Shown in pieces: positions 44,659 to 53,947 of a stretch of 62,693 bases of DNA. Position 1 is the first letter of the stretch. Every line of letters begins with the position of its first letter. The notes under the pieces are model-generated. The model searched no databases and was not told the origin of the DNA. It saw nothing but the letters and a program-made list of their open reading frames with translations. The stretch is from the NCBI GenBank assembly GCA_944389215.1, contig CALXLN010000083.1, forward strand, positions 1 through 62,693, read 5' to 3'. The position numbers and the translations under genes are program-made. The DNA comes from an uncultured Opitutales bacterium (GTDB lineage Bacteria; Verrucomicrobiota; Verrucomicrobiia; Opitutales; Intestinicryptomonadaceae).

Positions 44659-46941
44659 TTATTTCTCAATTTCCATGCTCAGCCTGTTTACATCGTCGGG
44701 TTTTCCCATTACAAGGAGAATATCGTTGCTGAGTATTTTTTCATCCGCGCCTGGAGTGCTTATTTTTTCCTGCTGGCGCTGGATTCCAATTATAGAAATT
44801 CCGAATTTGCGAGTGAGATTCAACTCGCGCAGAGTTTTGCCTATATACTCCGGATTGAGTCCCGCAACAAGGTACGAAATCTTAAAAGTATTTTGTTTTA
44901 TGTCTTCGTCGGTAAGGGGAACGCGGGTTGTGAGAAGGCGTTCCGCGCTTTTCAACGCTTCGGCGCTTCCTATCATGACTGCTAGGTCTCCCGGAAAAAG
45001 CGGAGTGCTGGGATTTATATCGTAGCGTACAAAACCCTCCCTTTCTATGGCTACTATGTTTGCGCCGGTTTTCTGGCGGATTGAAAGTTCGCTTATTGTC
45101 TTTCCAGCGGCCTGCGAACCGCGATCTATGGGAGTCTCCAAAATATCTATCGGCCACGGGTATTTGTTCAATATGTTCGAGCGCAGTTTCTCTCGCTTGA
45201 ATTCTCCGTCATTCTCTAGGTTTTTGTTAAAGTTTTCTATAAACGCGTATTCAAGGCGGGTGTTTATTTGCGTGAAATTCCTGTAAAAGATTATTCCTAT
45301 TGCAAGGGCGGTAGCGGACATAAAAGAAAGCGTTGCTGCGATTGGAAGACGCATACTCGCAGCGGTTAGATATATTGAAAGCAGCGCTATGGATATTCCC
45401 AGTGCGGCAGAATAGCGCAATATTGAAGCGAGCCTTATTTTATAGCGTTGCATTTTGCTCTTGAGCGTCATTGCTATAAAGGTCTCTATCATGATTGAGA
45501 CTTTTCTTATTATTGCCACCCACGACGGAAGTATGAGTATTCCCGCTGCAAGCCATATTATTGTTTTGGCAATGCTTTCATGCGGAAGACTCTCTATATA
45601 CGCCGAGTCCGAAGCAAAAGATGCCCCGAGTATAACGGAGTTAAAAAGGATAAAGTATATTGCTATTTCCGCAATTTCCCCGCGAATGGTTTTCAGCAAT
45701 AGGTTTGCGTCCAAGTTTTTGCGGGCTATTTGCAGCAGATTGTCGTAGGCTTCTAGCGCCGACTTTAAGAAACGCGGAGTAATCTTTGAAAATGTTTCCG
45801 CTATAGCCGAAGCTTTTGAAGCTATGAACGGGTTTGCGAAAATAGTTACGAAGGCAACGCCCATGGCTATGGATGCTATGGAAGAATCTATTACTCCAAG
45901 CTTCATTCCCAAAGACGCTATAACGAAACTGAATTCCCCTATGCGCGCCTTGTTGATTCCGGCAAACCAAGCCACGGTGGGTTCGACTCCGGCGATGGTT
46001 GCACCTATAAAGCAGCTGATGCTTTGCCCTGCTATGACAAGCGCCGAAAAGATAAGGATTGTTGGAATCAGGCCGAATATTTCGGAAGGCGTTATCATCA
46101 TTCCAACAGATACGAAAAACAAAGCCACAAACAGGTTTTTAAACGGGGTTATAATTTTTTCTATCTGGCCGGCAATGGCAGTTCCGGCGAGAATTGATCC
46201 CGCCAAAAACGCTCCGAGCGCCACCGAGAATTCAAGCTCCACCGCCAGTTCTCCAAGCCCGAAAATCATTGCCAGGGTAAATATCATTACCGTGTAGTTT
46301 GAGCCGCTTATGCTCATTTTGCGCAGCATCGGCTGGAGAAATACTTTTCCGGCGGCGTATATCGCTACTACGAATGTTATTAGCATGAAGCATACATGCC
46401 ATATTTTATCCCATTGCACTGCCTTTGAAATCGCCACGCCGGATAGAAAAACCAACATTAAAATCGCCAGCAAATCCTCCAAAATCAATATGCCCGTAGC
46501 CAGGTGCGCGTATTTTTTGTTTAAATCACCGCGTGCGGATACTGTTTCAATAAATACAATCGTGGAGCTTATGCTGAGCATTCCGCCGAGGAACAAGCCC
46601 ACGATCGCGGGCATTTCCATCGATTTTGCGCCTACTATTCCAACCGAACACATTGTGGCGGCTTGCAGGATTATTGCCGACAGGGACGGCGTCAAAACCT
46701 TGCGGAGCTTTGCAAGGTTGAATTCCATTCCGACAAAAAACATCATGAACAGTATTCCAAGCTCTCCAAGCTCTATGATGACGCCGTGGTCGTTTATCAT
46801 TTTGAAAACCGGGTCAATCAACATCCCCGCAACTATAAACCCCAGCAGAAGTGGCTGTTTTAGGCGCGTACAAAGGAATGTCGCCGCCCCGACAGCCAAT
46901 ATCACTATCGATAAATCCCTGCTTAAAAATCCCGTTTCCAT
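44659..46941 (-). CDS. Kef-type (CPA2) cation:proton antiporter with two RCK_C domains
   Basis: 760 residues. Residues about 10-385 hold about 12 membrane segments of the Na+/H+ exchanger family (LGFIVAGMLIDPVF, LGILFMMFFVGMEF, GAFLAGSILAGT). A second membrane region of four segments at about 415-550 is unusual and resembles a separate channel-like or linker domain. Two TrkA-C (RCK_C) domains end the protein (AAGKTISELSIRQKTGANIV; then GKTLRELNLTRKFGISIIGI…DILLVMG), which in relatives sense nucleotides or ions. It exports K+ or Na+ in exchange for protons. It is the last gene of the TPR-exbB-exbD-tonB operon, seven bases from its neighbour. Confidence 0.85.
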   Translation of the reverse strand: METGFLSRDLSIVILAVGAATFLCTRLKQPLLLGFIVAGMLIDPVFKMINDHGVIIELGELGILFMMFFVGMEFNLAKLRKVLTPSLSAIILQAATMCSVGIVGAKSMEMPAIVGLFLGGMLSISSTIVFIETVSARGDLNKKYAHLATGILILEDLLAILMLVFLSGVAISKAVQWDKIWHVCFMLITFVVAIYAAGKVFLQPMLRKMSISGSNYTVMIFTLAMIFGLGELAVELEFSVALGAFLAGSILAGTAIAGQIEKIITPFKNLFVALFFVSVGMMITPSEIFGLIPTILIFSALVIAGQSISCFIGATIAGVEPTVAWFAGINKARIGEFSFVIASLGMKLGVIDSSIASIAMGVAFVTIFANPFIASKASAIAETFSKITPRFLKSALEAYDNLLQIARKNLDANLLLKTIRGEIAEIAIYFILFNSVILGASFASDSAYIESLPHESIAKTIIWLAAGILILPSWVAIIRKVSIMIETFIAMTLKSKMQRYKIRLASILRYSAALGISIALLSIYLTAASMRLPIAATLSFMSATALAIGIIFYRNFTQINTRLEYAFIENFNKNLENDGEFKREKLRSNILNKYPWPIDILETPIDRGSQAAGKTISELSIRQKTGANIVAIEREGFVRYDINPSTPLFPGDLAVMIGSAEALKSAERLLTTRVPLTDEDIKQNTFKISYLVAGLNPEYIGKTLRELNLTRKFGISIIGIQRQQEKISTPGADEKILSNDILLVMGKPDDVNRLSMEIEK

Positions 46942-46948
46942 GGTTTTC

Positions 46949-47695
46949 TTAAGGAATGAAAGTTGCCCTGTAGTTCCCGCTCTTCAGGTTTTTCAAAAGG
47001 TTTTTGCGCGTTAAAAGTTTTGCGAGTTTTTCGTCGACTGCGTCGTTGCCGCTGGTCTTGCGGAGGATGGGCCTGCCGGTCCATCCGTCTTCTTCTATGT
47101 CGACCGCGAATTGCGCAGTGGAAAGTACTCCGTCCATTAGAGATTCCGGAAGCTTGCCGGAAAAAACTTTCTTGCCGGTTGACATGTCTATGATTTCAAC
47201 TTCGGATGTTTTGTCCGCGGGCGTGTCGGGTATGTCGGCGCGCCTGTATCCGGAGAAAACACTGCGCATTACCGAGCGCATCAATCCGAGCCTCGCGTCG
47301 CGAACGTCTTCTGCAAGAACGGATTCCAAAAAGTTTGAATCTATAATGTTTGACTCGTTAAAATAGTCTTTGCCTACCGACGTTTCCCATCCTTCGGGTT
47401 TGGGGATGCTTGGAACTGACGGTTTGTGGTTCCAGCGCGTGGTAACAAAAAGCGGAGCGTAATCCGCCAAATCGGCTGCCGCGGCGAAATCTTTTGAATA
47501 GTTTTTATAGGATACAAATGGAGGTTCTGAATATTCGGCGAAATTTTTTGTTTTAACGTCGGGCAGAAAAACGACGAATGCCGCCGACAATATCGCAGAA
47601 ATTATTGCCGCTCGCGCGAACGGAGAATGCATGGCAGTCCGCTTTTCGGCGTCCTTGGGCGGATTGTTGCGCGTATGGCTCGGGGTGTCAGGCAT
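46949..47695 (-). CDS. TonB-like protein of the exbB/exbD operon
   Basis: 248 residues with low similarity to known families that I can name. One membrane segment near residues 27-45 (AAIISAILSAAFVVFL), an extracytoplasmic middle, and a C-terminal block AQFAVDIEEDGWTGRPILRK that resembles the strand-rich end of TonB/TolA-type proteins. Position is the main evidence: it overlaps exbD by eight bases and follows exbB-exbD, the place of tonB or tolA. A shorter start at MHSPFARAA is possible. It may be a divergent energy transducer; confidence in that role is moderate. Confidence 0.55.
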   Translation of the reverse strand: MPDTPSHTRNNPPKDAEKRTAMHSPFARAAIISAILSAAFVVFLPDVKTKNFAEYSEPPFVSYKNYSKDFAAAADLADYAPLFVTTRWNHKPSVPSIPKPEGWETSVGKDYFNESNIIDSNFLESVLAEDVRDARLGLMRSVMRSVFSGYRRADIPDTPADKTSEVEIIDMSTGKKVFSGKLPESLMDGVLSTAQFAVDIEEDGWTGRPILRKTSGNDAVDEKLAKLLTRKNLLKNLKSGNYRATFIP

Positions 47696-48134
47696 TTTTT
47701 TCGGCCGCGTTTCTAGCGGCTATTTGGACCCTTTTAAAGCCGCCGGATTTTGCGGCATTGCAAATTTCCAAAAGGGTTTGGGTGTCTAAAGTTTTGTCGG
47801 TCTTTATTAGAAGAATGGAGTTTTTTCGCTTGGCCTTGGTTGCCGCAAAATGTTTTTGCAGCGCGGGAACGGCGAATATTTCTCCCTCAAAAATCAGCAT
47901 GGACTTGCCGCTTGCGTTCAGCACGCATATGTCTTCGTCGGTAAGTGCGTTTTCGGTGGCGGATATTTCAGGGAGAGAATCGGCGCCTATATCTATTCCC
48001 ATTCCGGGGGACAGAATGAATTTCGACGAAAGCATGCTCATCATCAAGGCGATTAGCAGAATGTCGAAGAGCGCCACGGCATCCACAGAAACTTCCGTCT
48101 TTCTGACTTTTGACGATATGTTAACGATTGTCAT
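47688..48134 (-). CDS. exbD: ExbD/TolR family protein
   Basis: 148 residues. A single membrane segment near residues 22-42 (ALFDILLIALMMSMLSS) with an Asp at its start, as in ExbD/TolR where the Asp carries protons. The periplasmic domain follows (ILLIKTDKTLDTQTLLEIC, a typical ExbD pattern). It lies four bases after exbB and overlaps the next gene. Confidence 0.82.
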   Translation of the reverse strand: MTIVNISSKVRKTEVSVDAVALFDILLIALMMSMLSSKFILSPGMGIDIGADSLPEISATENALTDEDICVLNASGKSMLIFEGEIFAVPALQKHFAATKAKRKNSILLIKTDKTLDTQTLLEICNAAKSGGFKRVQIAARNAAEKNA

Positions 48135-48138
48135 GGTA

Positions 48139-48795
48139 TTATTCTTTCCCGCCGTCCATGTGGAGATTTTCGTGCTCGGGCATTCCGCGCATTATAAAAA
48201 TCATTATGTCGTTCGCGGCCCAGTCGATGTCGTGGGCTATCGCCCTTACGCGGCTGTTTAAAAAGCTGTATCCCAACCAGGCTAGAATCGCTATCAGCAG
48301 TCCGAACGCCGTGGAGAGCAGGGCGTTGTATATGCTAGTGGAGAACTGGGCGGCGGTTGCGTACGAGCCGCTTTCGCCCATGTCCAAAAATATCTGCAAC
48401 AGCGCTATTACAGTTCCCATCAACCCCAGAAGCGGCGCAAGCTTTGCAACAAGCGCCACGCTTGCCACGCGCCTGTCTATCAGGGCGAACTCGTTCTCCG
48501 CCGCGGCGTTTAGTGAAGCCGACATTACCTCGGCGGGTTCTTCGGCGCTTACGAGGGCGGATTTCACTATGCGCGGAATGGGCCCGTATGTTTCGTCGCA
48601 TATTGTGATTGCCTCGAGAATTCTGCGCTTTTTGAGCGCTTCTTTTATTCCGGATACGAACTCCACCGCCTTTATTTGTCCTTTATGCAAATACAGAAGT
48701 CTCTCCAGAAAAATTATCATTCCGATGAACGCCAATCCCGCGAGGGGAATCATCATCGGTCCGCCGATTTCCATCAGGTGAAGTATTTTTTCCAT
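48139..48795 (-). CDS. exbB: ExbB/TolQ/MotA family proton channel
   Basis: 218 residues with three membrane segments (IPLAGLAFIGMIIFLERLL; VAKLAPLLGLMGTVIALLQ; STAFGLLIAILAWLGYSF). The block LAPLLGLMGTVIALLQIF and the Ala/Ser-rich STSIYNALLSTAFGLL are family hallmarks. With ExbD it forms a proton-driven motor that energises a TonB- or TolA-type protein. It lies seven bases after the TPR gene. Confidence 0.92.
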   Translation of the reverse strand: MEKILHLMEIGGPMMIPLAGLAFIGMIIFLERLLYLHKGQIKAVEFVSGIKEALKKRRILEAITICDETYGPIPRIVKSALVSAEEPAEVMSASLNAAAENEFALIDRRVASVALVAKLAPLLGLMGTVIALLQIFLDMGESGSYATAAQFSTSIYNALLSTAFGLLIAILAWLGYSFLNSRVRAIAHDIDWAANDIMIFIMRGMPEHENLHMDGGKE

Positions 48796-48802
48796 TTTGT
48801 TT

Positions 48803-51439
48803 TTAAGTATTTTTAATTTTGCGTTCGGCAGTCTGCCAGGACGGGAGTTTATTCTTGACTATCAATTCGTATGCGGCGCGGGCGTCGCGCATTTGCCCTT
48901 GGCTTTCTAGCGATTTTGCCAAGGAAAAAAGTATGCGCGCCGTCCAATAGCATACGGCGGGCTGGGCTTTTGCGTCCTTGTCCGAAAGAATTTGCGAAGC
49001 CGTAAGCCAGCGTATCTCGTTGGCTTCTCGCTCTCTGTCCGCCCGCTCAAGGGCAAAGCTCCATTTAAAGGCCGCTTCGGCTTTTGCTTCCATCGGCATT
49101 TCCGGCAGATAAAAAAGACGTTCAAATATGGCTGCTGCGTCGGCCGCCCTCTTGGGCTGGGCTAAAATACTGTCGCCAAGCCCAAGCCAGGCCAGATAGA
49201 TTTGGGGATGTTCGGGAAACTTGTTTATAATTTCATTGTACAGGGAACGCGCTTCGGCAAAGGCGTTGATAAGCCTGAGTATTTCGGCCTGGGACATTCT
49301 GGCGTAGAAGTTGCGCGGATCGTTCGGATAGTCAGAGCAAAGTTTGTCCAGAATGGAAAGCGCAGCCTTGTAACTTGCGTCCACGCCTATGAGGCGGGAG
49401 TAATGCGCGGCGTCCAGCATTGCTTCATAACGGTATTTGCCTTCCGGATACAGGTCTGCGAGCGTCTGGCAAATTTGCTGCGCGGCGGCGTATCGCAATT
49501 CAGCCGCCTCTGAACGCGCCTGGTACAGGTATGATATTTGCGCGGCCTGGGATTTTGGATATTGCAAGCGCAGAGTTTTATATATTTCGTATGCTATGTC
49601 CGTTTTGCCGAGGGATTCATAGCAGCGCGCCTTCATCAGCATTGTATTGGACGCTATTCTTTCGGCGCTGGACGGGTCTTCAAATTTTATCTTGGGCAGT
49701 TCTTTCAGAACTTCGTCGCACAGGGCTATTGTCTTTTGCCCGTCCATTTCCCCGTTGGTTATGCGCGCCCTAAGCCAGAGCATTCTCAGGCGGACAGTTC
49801 CGGGAACTTTGGATTTTCCGTTTACGGCGCGTTCTATGCGCTCTATCGCTTTTTGGGAATTGCCTTCTTCGCGCAGTTTTGAAATCAGTTTCCATTCGGC
49901 ATTCCACAAATCGTTGTCCCCTATTCCGTCCAGGGAATAGGACGAATCTAAAACCTTTTCGGCGGTTTCTGCGTCGTCCAGAATAAGCAGCACTTCGATT
50001 GTCCTGTTTAAAAGCATTCCGCGTTCGGAATGTGCGGACTCAAAGAGTTTTGTGTAAATTTCAGCTGCCGTGGAATAGTCTTTGTTGAGGTAGTAGCAGT
50101 CGGCGGCGAGAAGCCTGAGGCCGCTTTTGCGTTCGGGATTCTTTTCAATGTCTGCCAATTCGGTCAAGTATGTGGCGGCAAGTCTGTATTCCGGGGGTTT
50201 ACCGCCCTTGCTGGAAAACGCCGCCCAAGTTAGTATGCGCAACGCGTCCGGCTTGTAGCGGGAGGCGGGAAAATCCTCCAGGAGTTTCGAGGCGGTTTCG
50301 GCGGCGCCTTGCGCGCTGCCTTTTTTCAGGCGCAGCTTGGCTATTTCCAAAAGGATTCTGTCGCATATTCGGGGAGAGCCGTTCTTTACGATGTTTTCAA
50401 GAAACCCCTCGAAGTTTTGGGGCTGCGTTTCGGGGATTTTGGCAAGGAGCGAAAGCGCGTATTCGGCGACGCCCACCGAAGACGTCGTGCTTAAAATTTC
50501 CTGCAGCATTTCGGATTGCTTCTCGCGGTTTTTAGTCATGGCGGCGGCTATTACGCGCAGTTCGTCTTTGTCGATGTCTTGGGCAAGCTGTATTCCGAGT
50601 TGCTGGTTTATTACTTCTATGGCTTCGTCATTTTTGCCAAGTTTAAATAAAACCGCAGCGTATTGTTTTGCGAATTGGAACCCCGCGGGAGTGCCCATGT
50701 AAAACCTGACTTTGTCCGACAGGTCCTTCTCGATTTCCTCCAGTTTTGCGCCTTTAAAATCTTCGGAAAGTTTGCATATGTTGATGGCGATTTGCGCGTC
50801 CGCAAGCGCATATTGGGACTTTGCCGATTTTTCCGCAGCTTCAAATTCCTTCAGTGCGTCGTAGAGCTTGGAGTCTTCAAACAAAGCGTAGCCTTTGGCC
50901 AAGTGGTACCATACTTTGTCGTCGCCTTGTATGCTTGAAGCGTCGATGCCGGCCAGAAAATCTTCCGCGGCTTCGTGGCGGTTCAGGCCTATCGCAACAA
51001 GGGCTTTTCTTATTTTGTTGCGCGCCGAGTCCGCGCCTGATTTCATTTGGGCGATTTGCCTTTGCGCAAGTTCAAAATTGCCCTGCGCGATTAGAGCGTC
51101 GGCGTATACGGCCAGCAAATCTTCACGCAAATCTTCGTCAGGCGTGGATTTTGACAAAAATTCCTCTATTATAGCTTGGGTGAGCGCGGGCATTCCGGAC
51201 TCAAGCGAACATATGGCCGAACGCAATGCGGCTTTAGTATATTCGGCTTTATTATATTTTTCATTTGCCAGCAAGGGAACCGCGTCGAACTCCGTGGACG
51301 CGTCTGCCGTATCTTTTGCGGTGTTTTTTTGCGGAGAGTTTATGGAAGCTCCGCCGTCGGCGGCGCAAACACCGACGAACACGACGGTCGAAACGCAAAG
51401 CGTCGTCAGGCACGAGAAAAATTTCCCGAAACAAATCAT
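48803..51439 (-). CDS. Large exported TPR protein heading the exb operon
   Basis: 878 residues with a signal peptide (MICFGKFFSCLTTLCVSTVV; cleavage near CAADGG). The mature protein is nearly all helical tetratricopeptide repeats from about residue 50 to the end, for example YHLAKGYALFEDSKLYDALK, EIYKTLRLQYPKSQAAQISY and RNFYARMSQAEILRLINAFA. Spacing and motifs resemble the periplasmic YbgF/CpoB and BamD-type TPR proteins. As first gene of a TPR-exbB-exbD-tonB-like-antiporter operon it probably scaffolds an envelope-spanning machine. The start is divergent from the FAD oxidoreductase gene. Confidence 0.8.
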   Translation of the reverse strand: MICFGKFFSCLTTLCVSTVVFVGVCAADGGASINSPQKNTAKDTADASTEFDAVPLLANEKYNKAEYTKAALRSAICSLESGMPALTQAIIEEFLSKSTPDEDLREDLLAVYADALIAQGNFELAQRQIAQMKSGADSARNKIRKALVAIGLNRHEAAEDFLAGIDASSIQGDDKVWYHLAKGYALFEDSKLYDALKEFEAAEKSAKSQYALADAQIAINICKLSEDFKGAKLEEIEKDLSDKVRFYMGTPAGFQFAKQYAAVLFKLGKNDEAIEVINQQLGIQLAQDIDKDELRVIAAAMTKNREKQSEMLQEILSTTSSVGVAEYALSLLAKIPETQPQNFEGFLENIVKNGSPRICDRILLEIAKLRLKKGSAQGAAETASKLLEDFPASRYKPDALRILTWAAFSSKGGKPPEYRLAATYLTELADIEKNPERKSGLRLLAADCYYLNKDYSTAAEIYTKLFESAHSERGMLLNRTIEVLLILDDAETAEKVLDSSYSLDGIGDNDLWNAEWKLISKLREEGNSQKAIERIERAVNGKSKVPGTVRLRMLWLRARITNGEMDGQKTIALCDEVLKELPKIKFEDPSSAERIASNTMLMKARCYESLGKTDIAYEIYKTLRLQYPKSQAAQISYLYQARSEAAELRYAAAQQICQTLADLYPEGKYRYEAMLDAAHYSRLIGVDASYKAALSILDKLCSDYPNDPRNFYARMSQAEILRLINAFAEARSLYNEIINKFPEHPQIYLAWLGLGDSILAQPKRAADAAAIFERLFYLPEMPMEAKAEAAFKWSFALERADREREANEIRWLTASQILSDKDAKAQPAVCYWTARILFSLAKSLESQGQMRDARAAYELIVKNKLPSWQTAERKIKNT

Positions 51440-51578
51440 TTCTCGATACTCTCAAAGTCATAGGAATTTTCAAGCATAATAAAAGATTTTGATTTTATTA
51501 ATTAGGGTTTTGTTGACAAAACGTGTTTTTTTGATTACTTTCTCTCCGAATATAAATTTAAAAAGGAAATTTTGCAGT

Positions 51579-53549
51579 ATGAGCAAATCCACAGAGAAAA
51601 AATTGGGCAGGCGCAGTTTTTTGGCTTCAACGGCTGCGTCGATGCTTGGGTATTCGGTTATAGTGAAAGCGCCGCAGGTTCTTGCGCGCGAATTGCCGAG
51701 CGACGAAAATTCAGCCCGCCTAAAGAAAATTCAGGCTCCGAAAGACGCAAAGAATTTGGCGGGAGAATTCTTTATGAAACGCTCCGATATAAAGTGCGAC
51801 CTCTTGGTTGCTGGCGGCGGTCTCGCGGGGATTTCGGCGGCTTTGAGCGCCGCGCGCAAAGGAAAAAAAGTAGTTTTAGTACAAGACCGCTCCAGATTGG
51901 GCGGCAATTCCAGCTCCGAGATAAGGATGCATCCCCTGGGAGTTAATCCGGAGCGCGTCGGATGGCGCGAGGGCGGGATAATAGAGGAGCTGAAATTGGA
52001 GAACGCCGCTCACAATCCGCAGTTGGCTTGGGAAATGTGGGACTTTATTCTTTACGACAAATGCGTCAGCGAACCAAATCTCACTCTAATACTGGACGCA
52101 ACTTTGTTTAAGACTGAAACCGACGGCGACAAAATTACCGCCGCGTGGGTGCGTTCGGACACCACTCTCCAAGGATACCGCATAGAGGCCGATTTGTACG
52201 TCGACGCCACAGGGGACTGCCGCCTTGGAATGGAGTCCGGAGCCGAAATAATGACGGGCCGGGACGGTGTAGATGCTTACGGAGAGTCTTTGGCGGACTT
52301 TGACGAAGTAGGCACGCGGCAGGGGTCTACGCTAATGATTACGTCGCGCTTGCACGACAAGCCAATGCCGTTTGTCCCGCCGTCGTGGGCTAAAAAAATC
52401 ACGCCCGAACAGATGAAATTCCGCAGCATAAAAGGCGACGGCCTCTCCTACGGCTACTGGTGGATTGAGCTCGGCGGCGTTTACGACGCCATACGCGACA
52501 ACGAGATGTTGCGGTTCGAGCTTTTGTCGATAGTCATGGGCGTTTGGGACTACATAAAAAATAGCGGCAAATACGAAGGCGTGGAAAACCGCGCGTTGGA
52601 AACAATAGGCATGGTTCCGGGGCGCAGGGATACGAACAGAATCCGCGGAGAGCATTTGATGACGCAGCATGACATTGAGGGCAAGTGGAAGGACTTCGAC
52701 GATTCCGTCGCTGTCGGGGGATGGTCGATGGACGACCATCCGGCAAAAGGCTTTTACGCTTCCGACCGCCATCCATGCCGCCAAAAAGGGCATGTGCCTT
52801 GCTACAACATTCCGTTCTCAAGCCTCTATTCAAACAAGGTTAAGAATTTGATGATGGCGGGCAGAAACATAAGCTGCTCGCACGTGGCGTTTAGTTCGAC
52901 GCGCGTAATGTCTACCTGCGCTGCGGTTGGGCAGGCGGTCGGGACGGCGGCTGCTATTTGTCTCGACGACAAAATTACCCCAGCGCAGCTTCGGGCAAAT
53001 CCCGAAAAGGTAAAGCAGTTGCAGCAGACACTTCTGCGCGACGACCAGACTATTTTGGGAATAAAAAATACCGACCCCGCCGATCTCGCCCGCAGCGCCA
53101 AAGTTACGGCGTCGGAGTCGATTGCGGATTCCGCTCCGGAAAATGTCATAAGCGGCATAACAATAGACCTTCCGAAGCAGAACAAAAACCGTTGGGTGGC
53201 TTCGGCGGCGTCGAAACCGTGGATTAAGCTGGAGTGGAGTTCTCCGCAGAAATTTTCGCAAGTTCGCTTTATATTCGAGCCCGGAAATACCGCCTTGTCC
53301 CAAACGGGGTCCGATTACCTTTTAAAAACCATGATTCGCGGCCCGCAGCCGAAAATCGTGCGTGAGTACCAGGTAACCGCCGTTTTGGAAGACGGTTCTG
53401 AAAAAGTCCTTGCCGATGTAAAAAACAACTACCAGAAGTTGGTCGTCAATAAATTCGATCCCGTTTTGGCGAAAGCATTAAAAGTTCAGGTTTCGGCTAC
53501 CAACGGCGATCCGAATGTAATTATAAAGGAAATCAGGGTTGAAGCCTAG
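51579..53549 (+). CDS. Tat-exported FAD-dependent oxidoreductase with discoidin-like tail
   Basis: 656 residues from the ATG at 51579, chosen because it gives a twin-arginine signal (GRRSFLASTAAS); a start at 51489 would bury it. The FAD-binding motif LLVAGGGLAGISAAL lies near residue 78, followed by LGGNSSSEIRMHPLG, the start of the FAD_oxidored (PF12831) family. DATGDCRLG and MAGRNISCSHVAFSSTRV are further cofactor-binding blocks. The last 150 residues (NRWVASAASKPWIKLEW…) fit an F5/8 type C (discoidin-like) sugar-binding domain. Folding in the cytoplasm with bound FAD explains the Tat route. Substrate unknown; possibly a sugar or glycan. Confidence 0.82.
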   Translation: MSKSTEKKLGRRSFLASTAASMLGYSVIVKAPQVLARELPSDENSARLKKIQAPKDAKNLAGEFFMKRSDIKCDLLVAGGGLAGISAALSAARKGKKVVLVQDRSRLGGNSSSEIRMHPLGVNPERVGWREGGIIEELKLENAAHNPQLAWEMWDFILYDKCVSEPNLTLILDATLFKTETDGDKITAAWVRSDTTLQGYRIEADLYVDATGDCRLGMESGAEIMTGRDGVDAYGESLADFDEVGTRQGSTLMITSRLHDKPMPFVPPSWAKKITPEQMKFRSIKGDGLSYGYWWIELGGVYDAIRDNEMLRFELLSIVMGVWDYIKNSGKYEGVENRALETIGMVPGRRDTNRIRGEHLMTQHDIEGKWKDFDDSVAVGGWSMDDHPAKGFYASDRHPCRQKGHVPCYNIPFSSLYSNKVKNLMMAGRNISCSHVAFSSTRVMSTCAAVGQAVGTAAAICLDDKITPAQLRANPEKVKQLQQTLLRDDQTILGIKNTDPADLARSAKVTASESIADSAPENVISGITIDLPKQNKNRWVASAASKPWIKLEWSSPQKFSQVRFIFEPGNTALSQTGSDYLLKTMIRGPQPKIVREYQVTAVLEDGSEKVLADVKNNYQKLVVNKFDPVLAKALKVQVSATNGDPNVIIKEIRVEA

Positions 53550-53947
53550 CAATACTCCTGCCGGCAAACCTTGCCTAAATTCCGGTTGTTAGGCGGCATT
53601 TGCGCCGCCTTGCGCCGGATGGGGGAGGGTGCTGTATTGCCGGAAGCCAATTCCGCATTTGTTTGTCTTTTCAAAGACTTTTTCGCGACGGCGGATTTTT
53701 CAACAGGGCAGTGTCTTTTCGCGCCGGCGGATTTTTCAACAAGGCGGCGTTTCTTTTTCAACAGGGCGGTGTCTCTTGGTGGCGATAGACAAGAGCAAAG
53801 TTCGGGCTCCATATTTTGGTGCTGCTCCGCTCTTTCCCCGCATGGAGATTGGGATTTTTTCACGGGGCGAAGGCTTTTCTATAATATTATCTGAAGCGGG
53901 GCAGGTTTTTTGTTGAAAACGGCGTGTCTTGTGCTAGTGTAAAATCC
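53550..53947. other. Intergenic region with hairpin and short repeats
   Basis: 398 bases without a credible gene. A hairpin AGGCGGC…GCCGCCT (53591-53610) after the oxidoreductase gene may act as a weak terminator; its T-run is absent. Short direct repeats follow at 53680-53776. Confidence 0.4.
53680..53776. repeat. Imperfect 36-base tandem repeat with a partial third copy
   Basis: TTTTCGCGxCGGCGGATTTT recurs 36 bases apart (53680 and 53716), each continuing into TTCAACAxGGCxGxGT. A third, partial TTTTTCAACAGGGCGGTGT begins 22 bases after the second copy's TTTTT. Not CRISPR-like: no constant spacers. Confidence 0.6.

Noticed and set aside
46310-47014. Forward open frame (234 codons) opposite the antiporter gene
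   Set aside because: The reverse strand has a complete Kef-type antiporter with expected motifs; the forward frame overlaps two real genes.
53680-53776. Possible CRISPR array
   Set aside because: Only two full copies, no equal-sized unique spacers, and no cas genes in the window.
53546-53863. Reverse open frame with repeated KKKRRLVEKSAGAK-like segments
   Set aside because: The repetition comes from the underlying DNA repeat, and no start context or family is seen.
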